Of a stretch of DNA of 64,000 nt, positions 57,390 through 64,000 are shown one piece after another. This DNA is from Leuctra nigra (lineage: Eukaryota > Arthropoda > Insecta > Plecoptera > Leuctridae). A program made the position numbers and the translations under genes. Within the stretch, counting starts at the first letter, position 1; the number at the start of each line of letters is the position of its first letter. The stretch covers positions 26,505,705 to 26,569,704 of the forward strand of contig OW203769.1 of the NCBI GenBank assembly GCA_934045905.1, in the 5' to 3' direction. Under the pieces are notes generated by a model. The model ran no database searches. It saw only the letters and a list, made by a program, of their open reading frames with translations, and was not told the origin of the DNA.

Positions 57390-59525
57390 CATTTACATGA
57401 TGTATAGAATCAAATTTATTTATAGTTTACCAAATTTCTCTCTGGGATGAGACGACACACCTAAGACGGCACAAAATTTATGATATTATAATTTGTCTGC
57501 GTACATTGAAGTTACAAAAACTCAATCCGTTGTAAGAATATTTACTCCTAGCTAACTTTTCACCCATAAAGAATGAAATGATGAGATCAAGGCAGAGGTA
57601 ATGACATCTGCATTGCAACTCGATGATTCCGACAACATCGATGATCTCGCATCTATACAGCCTCTACGGGGAGGACGCTCAAAATGTTGACAAATCTTTC
57701 GTCATGACCTGTATTGAAAATATGTTTACAATATTAACGGAGTGGATAATTGTACAAATGTGTATTTTTTTGTTTAAAAATGTAATTTTAATGCACTGGA
57801 CTAAATGGCAATGAGAGTATTGTGACTGAGAGGGCATGGAAACGCGCGAAATTTCTCGTCTTGTAAAACAGCAGTTTTTCGTTTTTACAGTGTTCAATAG
57901 AATGGTGTTTCGAAAATAATTTTTTCAATTATTATAGTTTGATTAAATTAAATTATGACATTGGCAATTTTGAATTCTATTTCTGGTCTCTCGGTACTAT
58001 AGGTATTAATTTCTAGCAATAATTTTCCACATTAGTTGATTTATACCAGGTTTGTATTTTACTCTGAAGAAATAAATATTACCACAGAAAGTAGTTTTAG
58101 CCACTAATTGGTATAAGATCTCGAGTTTTAGCTGTCTTTTATAAAACATTACAATTTAAATATAAGTATCTTTTTTCTCAATTTAATATTCAAATTATCG
58201 CTATATAGATAGTAGACAAGAGACAATTCTTTTCGGTTATGTATGTCCGAAGTAACTGTGTAACGTAAATAGGCTAATGATCGATCATTCACGGAATGTT
58301 ACACAAACACCTCTAACTCAAGTATCTGATCCCAATAAGTTGAAATATCAGTGGTTTAGGTTCAGTCAGCGTTAGACCTTTAATTTATCGATTGTTTTCT
58401 GTCAGATCAGGTAAGTTATTATCAATAACAAACCATATAGAAAGCAACATTGCGTTCAGTTTCTTCACAACAGATATCTGTGTGTATCTGCACGGGTTTA
58501 TTCAGTACTTTTCATCATGGGTAATTCTTAACAACTGAATATTTTTTAAATTTACTAATATATTTCTTAATAACAGAAGAGGTTGACTTTTATGATTATC
58601 ATCTCTATGCGCGGGTCGTTATAGCTATGAGGATGACATGGGTCAATAATGTGTGTAACAGATAAAAAAGTTTATTTAGGTAATTAATTTTGTGTTTCAG
58701 CAAAATTCATCAAAATTATATATAATAGTAAAAAATGTATTATTAACTTTGATCAAAATCGGACTCTCTAATGTTGTTTTCATATTTTTCCGACGGACGT
58801 AATTGGATTCAAACGCACTTTATTATAGATGTATCAATTTCTTTGAACATTGACTATTGTAAGAATTGGTTTAGCTAAGTTTGCCAAAGAGTCATCTGAA
58901 ATGACTGACTGCTCTCGAGCAATGATCTCCATTGTTTGCTCCTTCCTTGTCTAATGTCGCACCTCCAGAATTTAGAAACCGCCACGTCAGTTTTGATAGT
59001 TTTGAGCGAATGCGTAAACAAGGAAATATAACGTATGTTCAGTGCATGGCCGATTTTCTAGTAATTTTCTTCGCAGGTATTATAGTATGTATCCATCTGA
59101 TTTTGCACTCAAATGTTTATTTTTGTCAAACAGAAAAATGTTATAAATGTATTTTATAATGAGGGGGAAGTGGGAATTAATAGTTTTTATTAAAATCATA
59201 AACTGCGACAAATTGTTTGTCATACATCATTATTCAAAAATTTTATTTATTTTTATAGATAACTGAACTTGAATCCAAAAGAGTCTTCTTCTAATTTTTC
59301 CATGTAAAATAATATTTTTTTGTCGGTTTAAACTGAAGGTGCGAGGTAATAATATTCTAAACCTACGACATGCAATGCAATTAGGTATCTTATTAATATT
59401 AGCAAAATTAAAAAAACACGTAGCTCTGTTGATTATAATAGAGCATTGGAGTATCAATCAGCAGGGCAGGAGTATTTGATCGCTGGTATTAGCTAACATC
59501 TTTTCAACGGTTGTACTGCTTTCGA
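57390..59525. other. intronic DNA, no gene seen
   Basis: AT-rich, without recognised exons. Short open frames at 57623-57814 and 58932-59159 show no domain. Confidence 0.4.
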
Positions 59526-59529
59526 TCTG

Positions 59530-60718
59530 TGGGTCATTTCGCCTCAGAACAACCAACGAATTTTCATGACCCATTTCTATTATAATCAAACTTGGTGAAG
59601 TTGTTGTTAAAAGCAAAAAATGAGACACATATTTTTTTGTTTGGTCAATTTTGTCACCCTTCTGGTACTTTCACCCCTTCGAAAATCTCACTTTTTAAGA
59701 AACCCTTAAATACATAACTGCTTGTAACTTTAGACCTGTTTGAGATATTTTAGTGATCTTTTTTAATATTTGTACACAAATGTAAGTAGTTTCATAATAC
59801 GCAATGATAAATATAATTATTTTTTAAATCAGGGGTGACCAAACCAAATTTTGACTTTAAATGGGCCCCCCCCCCCCCCCAAAAAAATACATTTTTTAAA
59901 ATTTTGAAAAAATTATATCTTGTTTATCATTATTATGTTAACATTCCCTGAAATTTTCAGAGTGGTATATTGTTTTGTTATTTTTTTATGAATTAAAGTT
60001 CACCGTCGTATTTTAGAAGATCATAAAATATCACTCTCCGTGTGGTATTATGATATTAAGTGTGCTTCAATTATTGATTAAAATGAATCAGTGTTAGAAT
60101 AATGACACAATCCTATATTGAATTTGTCAGTTACACGATATTTTTAAATAGGGGTGACCAAATCGGGAATGGTATTACAGCAATTTAATATCCACTGATG
60201 CAGTCTTAATTTTTAGATTATGCGCTATTTCTCAGTACATTTTGGTGTTCGAAATCGACTACCATTGTAAGATGTTCTTTGTTTGTCAGTTTTAATTGAG
60301 AGTTCAATGAAATATATGCAATGAGATGATTATATATTTTTATATATACATAATTTTACTGTGCTAATAATTAGTAAATTTTTTGGTTGACGCTAGTAAA
60401 AGCCCCATAACCTCGCCAAGGTCTCAACCATTGTATGGGGTCTTTTTTTATTGTGGAAAGGTTAAAACCACAGACTGACATATGAGAGAAAAGGGATCAC
60501 TTCGGGACTTTAACGATTTCATCTTTAGATTGAGCGGCATATGAATAGATTTTGGTGGAGAAAATGGAAACTGAGACAGGAATGAAGCAATGAAGTTTCT
60601 GAGTTCCAGTGATGGTGCGTGAACTCAGAAACCTTTCATTCAGGAGTCTTGCCTCGGCTGCGTGGTCTTCTTCCGTACAGAAAGTGAAGTCGACGGCTTC
60701 AATGTTCGACCTCGCCCA
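59530..60718 (-). repeat. left arm of a 3-kb long inverted repeat
   Basis: This arm is the inverted counterpart of 61422-62615, with matching landmarks throughout. Examples are TTCGACCTCGCCCA at the inner edge, the C-terminal coding region of a transposase-like protein (a 140-codon minus frame ends at 60497), AATGGTTGAGACC/GGTCTCAACCATT, the run of 15 C at 59866-59880, and TGGTCACCCCTGATTTAAAA outward. Identity is high but not complete; for example, the C run is shorter in the right arm. Confidence 0.88.
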
Positions 60719-61643
60719 TCTGCGAGAGCTCATGGACGAGAAGATGATAGAAAACATCACCTTCAAGTGATGGGCGTCCGTCGATCGTTGCTCTCTGGAG
60801 ATAGTCACCAAGCCCATGGACGACTTCCTGGAGAGCTTCTGTGATGGTCTTGTCACCCTGAAGCGACACTCTTTCCTCGCCACACAGCAAGCCGCCTTCC
60901 AGAACGAAGTGAAAGACAACTTGAATCCCGGAGAATTTCTTGTTGTTTGCGATTTTGCCGAGAACTATTCCTTTGTTCTCCAAGATGAAGCGCAGGGCTT
61001 CAATTGGAATAACTCCTCGGCAACAATCCATCCGTTCGTCGCCTACTATCACGTATGTGGAGAGGAGCGACACGTCAGCTTCGTCGTGATATCGGACTGT
61101 CTCACTCATAATACAGTGGCAGTCCACTTATTCCAGAGGAAGCTGATGGAGTATCTGACGAGTGTCCAGGGCGCAGCTCCGAAGAAGATCATCTACTTCT
61201 CCGACGGGGCCGCCTCCCAGTACAAGAACCGGAAGAACTTCACCAATCTGTGTCATCACCAGGAGGACTTCGGCGTCGCCGCCGAGTGGCACTTCTTTGT
61301 CACATCATATGGCAAAGGAGCGTGTGACGGCGTCGGAGGGACGGTGAAGAGGCTCGCTGCCCGCGCCAGTCTGCAGCGCCCCTACGAGTCGCAGATCATG
61401 ACTCCACTGCAACTGTTTGAGTGGGCGAGGTCGAACATTGAAGCCGTCGACTTCACTTTCTGCATGGAAGAAGACCACGCAGCCGAGGCAAGACTCCTGA
61501 ATGAAAGGTTTCTGAGTTCACGCACCATCACTGGAACTCAGAAACTTCATTGCTTCATTCCTGTCTCAGTTTCCATTATCTCCACCAAAATCTATTCATA
61601 TGCCGCTCAATCTAAAGATGAAATCGTTAAAGTCCCGAAGTGA
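60719..61643 (+). pseudogene. transposase-like gene, interrupted and 5'-incomplete
   Basis: The main open part (60816-61643, 275 codons) has CDFAENYSFVLQDEAQGFNW, ISDCLTHNTVAVHLFQRKL, YFSDGAASQYKNRKNF, HFFVTSYGKGACDG and VGGTVKRLAARASLQRPY. Spaced acidic residues (CDF, FSDG, ...) and the GK(G)xCDGxGGxxKR box resemble a transposon-derived protein family found in many animal genomes and usually annotated as uncharacterised; an RNase H-like DDE nuclease is my guess. The same frame continues upstream from 60719 (HLRELMDEKMIENITFK) but meets an in-frame TGA at 60768-60770. The N-terminal part is missing: at 60718 the sequence switches to the inverted copy of its own C-terminal region. The last 74 codons lie in the right arm of the long inverted repeat. 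Confidence 0.6.
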
Positions 61644-62615
61644 TCCCTTTTCTCTCACATGTCAGTCTGTGGTTTTTACCTTTCCACAATAAAAAAAGAC
61701 CCCGTACAATGGTTGAGACCTTGGCGAGGTTATGGGGCTTTTACTAGCGTCAACCAAAAAATTTACTAATTATTAGCACAGTAAAATTATGTATATATAA
61801 AAATATGTAATCATCTCATTGCATATATTTCATTGAACTCTCATTTAAAACTGACAAACAAAGAACATCTTACAATGGTAGTCGATTTCGAACACCAAAA
61901 TGTACTGAGAAATAGCGCATAATCTAAAAATTAAGACTGCATCAGTGGATATTAAATTGCTGTAATACCATTCCCGATTTGGTCACCCCTACTTAAAAAT
62001 ATCGCGTAACTGACAAATTCAATATAGAATTGTGTCATTATTCTAACACAGATTCATTTTAATCAATAATTGAAGCACACCTAATATCATAATACCACAC
62101 GGAGAGTGATATTTTATGATCTTCCAAAATACGTCGGTGAACTTTAATTCATAAAAAAATAACAAAACAATATACCACTCTGAAAATTTCAGGGAATGTT
62201 AACATAATGATGATAAACAATATATAATTTTTTCAAAATTTTAAAAAATGTATTTTTTTGGGGGGGCCCATTTAAAGTCAAAATTTGGTTTGGTCACCCC
62301 TGATTTAAAAAATAATTAAATTTATCATTGCGTTTTATGAAACTACTTACATTTGTGTACAAATATTAAAAAAGATCACTAAAATATCTCAAACAGGTTC
62401 AAAGTTACAAGCAGTTATGTATATAAGGGTTTCTTAAAAAGTGAGATTTTCTGAGGGGTGAAAGTACCAGAAGGAGGACAAAATTGACCAAACAAAAAAA
62501 TACGTGTCTCATTATTTGCTTTTAACAACAACTTCACAAAGTTTGATCAAAATCGGAAGGGGTCATGGAAATTTTCGCGATTTTTTGGTGGTTCTGAGGT
62601 GGAATTACCCCTGTG
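61422..62615 (+). repeat. right arm of the long inverted repeat
   Basis: This is the inverted counterpart of 59530-60718, from TGGGCGAGGTCGAACATTGA outward to GTGGTTCTGAGG. It includes the C-terminal codons and 3' flank of the transposase-like gene. The 703-bp spacer is 60719-61421. Confidence 0.88.
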
Positions 62616-62619
62616 TTTT

Positions 62620-62971
62620 ACCCAAGGGTTTTACCCTTGAGTATGGACCCCTCATACACAAGGGTTTTGCCATTCGGTACGATTTGTTAGGATTTGTTCT
62701 ACGATTCGGAGGGAGGTGTGTGCTTATACCTAAATCCTTGGTGTGCGATTTGTTGTGCGATTTAGTATTTGGTTCAAGTGGAACGATTTAGTGCAATTCA
62801 TTTTACACACCTTGGAACAAAGTCACAAAGTCTGTTCATACGTTTCATACGATTTGTTCTTTTACGATTCGGAACGATGGTGTATGATTTATTGTACGAT
62901 TCGGTATTCTTACATCTAAGTGAAGGGTGCAGGATTTGGTACAGGCTTAGACATTTGTCTGTGGTACAGGG
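62620..62971. repeat. cryptic repeats of TACGATT(T/C)GG-like words
   Basis: GTACGATTTGTT, CTACGATTCGG, GTGCGATTTAG, GAACGATTTAG and TGTACGATTCGG recur every 15-40 bp. The pattern continues after the inserted element at 62972-63416 in 63690-63950 (CACGATTTAGTATA, ACGATTCGCTACG). No fixed period is visible. Confidence 0.5.
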
Positions 62972-63416
62972 AAAGGTTGGGTAAGTTCCTCAAAAAGGGA
63001 ACTAGTTCCAGTTCCAGTTCCTTTTACCAAAAAAAAGGAACTGGATAGTTACCAGTAAAGAACTAAGTTCCTTATAAGTGCCCTCCATAAACCACCCGGA
63101 TTTTTTTTTAATTACTGGGTTTCTAAATTGTATTAAAGCGATCTAGTATTATATTTTCAGAAATCAGGTAATTTTGGAAGCCAGAAAAAATGGTTCATAA
63201 TTCTTTATAAATTCTGTACAAATCATGTCATAAGATACTATATTTCTATTCGAAAGGAACTAAAAAATAACGTAAAATAAATTCCAAAGTTCCTTACAAA
63301 TGGAACTTTTTAGTTCATAAGTTCCTTTAAAAAATTAATGAACTAAGTTCACCTAAAAGTTTCCCAAAAAGGAACCTACAGTTCCCGGTAACTAGTTCTA
63401 GTTCCTCTCCAACATT
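62972..63416. mobile_element. GGAACTAGTTCC-rich repeat, copy 2
   Basis: GGTTGGGTAAGTTCCTCAAA and GGAACTAGTTCCAGTTCC on the left, and GTTCCCGGTAACTAGTTC, CTCTCCAACATTGG on the right, match the element at 53820-54358. It is inserted in the TACGATT-rich repeat. Confidence 0.7.
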
Positions 63417-63419
63417 GGC

Positions 63420-64000
63420 TATAAGTCACATGCGGAAGAAACTGAGATAAACGACGTATTATGTTGAAACTTGATCTTCCATACAGATCGATATTTCCAT
63501 TGCGTTTTTCAAGACTGCAATATTTTCTACAAACCGAGGGTATATCTGAAAGCTCATAAAAATCACCGCAAGACCCTAACTATATTTTTCAAAATATTGA
63601 CTTATAGCGTTCTTTCCCGTACCCTTCAAGTTGTATTATTTGTTCGATTACATTCATGTTATAAGTTGAAGTTGGTATCTATTTGGTCTAGAAGTTTTAC
63701 GATTCGCTACGAAGGTATATTTATATTCCACTTGTGGAATGGTTCCGTTGTGAATAAAGAATAAATAAAGATATAGGTATGATTTGTTTGCGCTTTTGGT
63801 GCAAAGTGTTGCACGATTTAGTATAATTCATTTCAATTCGGTATTTTGTTTGGTTTGTTTTATCGGCACGGAATTTGTTATACGAGACTGACGTAATTCA
63901 ACGTATACACGATTTAGTATATAGATATCCAATTAAAGTAAATCGACTATATATTATTTAGTCCGATTGTTTAAGATCTCGTACTATATTTAATAAACAA
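63420..64000. other. intronic DNA with more TACGATT-like words
   Basis: AT-rich. From about 63690 the TACGATT/CGATTTAG word cluster resumes. No gene is seen. Confidence 0.45.

Larger units (their letters stand above)
22675..64000 (-). other. vg: vestigial upstream intron (over 41 kb)
   Basis: From the acceptor at 22675-22676 to the end of the window no other vg exon was recognised, so all elements below probably lie inside one very long intron. The first Vg exon, expected to encode a Tyr-rich MY..YYPYLY-type start, was looked for on the minus strand and not found. Apart from the mobile elements listed, the intron is AT-rich, without recognisable genes. Confidence 0.55.

Noticed and set aside
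22675..64000. Search for the first vestigial exon
   Set aside because: No minus-strand frame encodes a Tyr-rich N-terminus with a donor of the required phase.
1..64000. CRISPR array, operons, bacterial genes
   Set aside because: The repeats have no regular spacer structure and the gene present is a spliced insect gene.

Overview
The window is AT-rich, intron-dominated animal DNA, almost certainly from an insect. The only host gene I can support is vestigial (vg), the wing-patterning cofactor of Scalloped/TEAD, on the minus strand. Four coding exons read right to left: 22674-22488, 20282-20079, 13419-13242 and 12262-12057. Their splice phases match at every junction (1+2, 1+2, 2+1). The second exon carries the Vestigial/TONDU motif (YLSANCVVFTHYSG...SVVDQHFSRAL). 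The third has NFPPSFWNSNYQ and the fourth a His-rich block ending in SAYPSMAG, both hallmarks of insect Vg. I found neither the first exon (expected above 22.7 kb, so the upstream intron exceeds 41 kb if no exon was missed) nor the short last exon (expected below 12 kb).

The most unusual structure is the 2.2 kb intron between the first two visible exons (20283-22487). Both of its ends are amplified in tandem. On the acceptor side about 17 units of 70-97 bp (20211-21576) each copy a branch-point-like TACTGAT, the 3' splice site TTTGAACAG and the start of the TONDU exon. On the donor side three copies of about 140 bp (22133-22560) each contain the exon end, a GTGAGT donor and a C-rich CAG acceptor-like site. 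All acceptor units I measured are 1 modulo 3 long, and the three donor copies lie in three different reading frames. A long open frame on the opposite strand over the acceptor array is a by-product of the repeat.

The rest is intron sequence packed with mobile elements. 1-12 kb (downstream intron) holds a 5'-truncated non-LTR retrotransposon with an intact 870-codon endonuclease/reverse transcriptase frame and a (CTTAT)n tail. 12-20 kb holds SINEs, including a 5S rRNA-headed one, foldback MITEs and a piggyBac-like TTAA element. 22.7-64 kb (upstream intron) holds hAT-like elements with 8-bp target duplications, a SINE with a 13-bp duplication, several foldback elements, three 3' fragments of non-LTR retrotransposons (43.6-48.2 kb), and a 3-kb long inverted repeat (59.5-62.6 kb) around a broken transposase-like gene.

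Most repeats were recognised by comparing copies within the window. Family names come from termini, target duplications or protein motifs and were not checked against a database. I cannot name the species; a hemipteran is possible but not shown.
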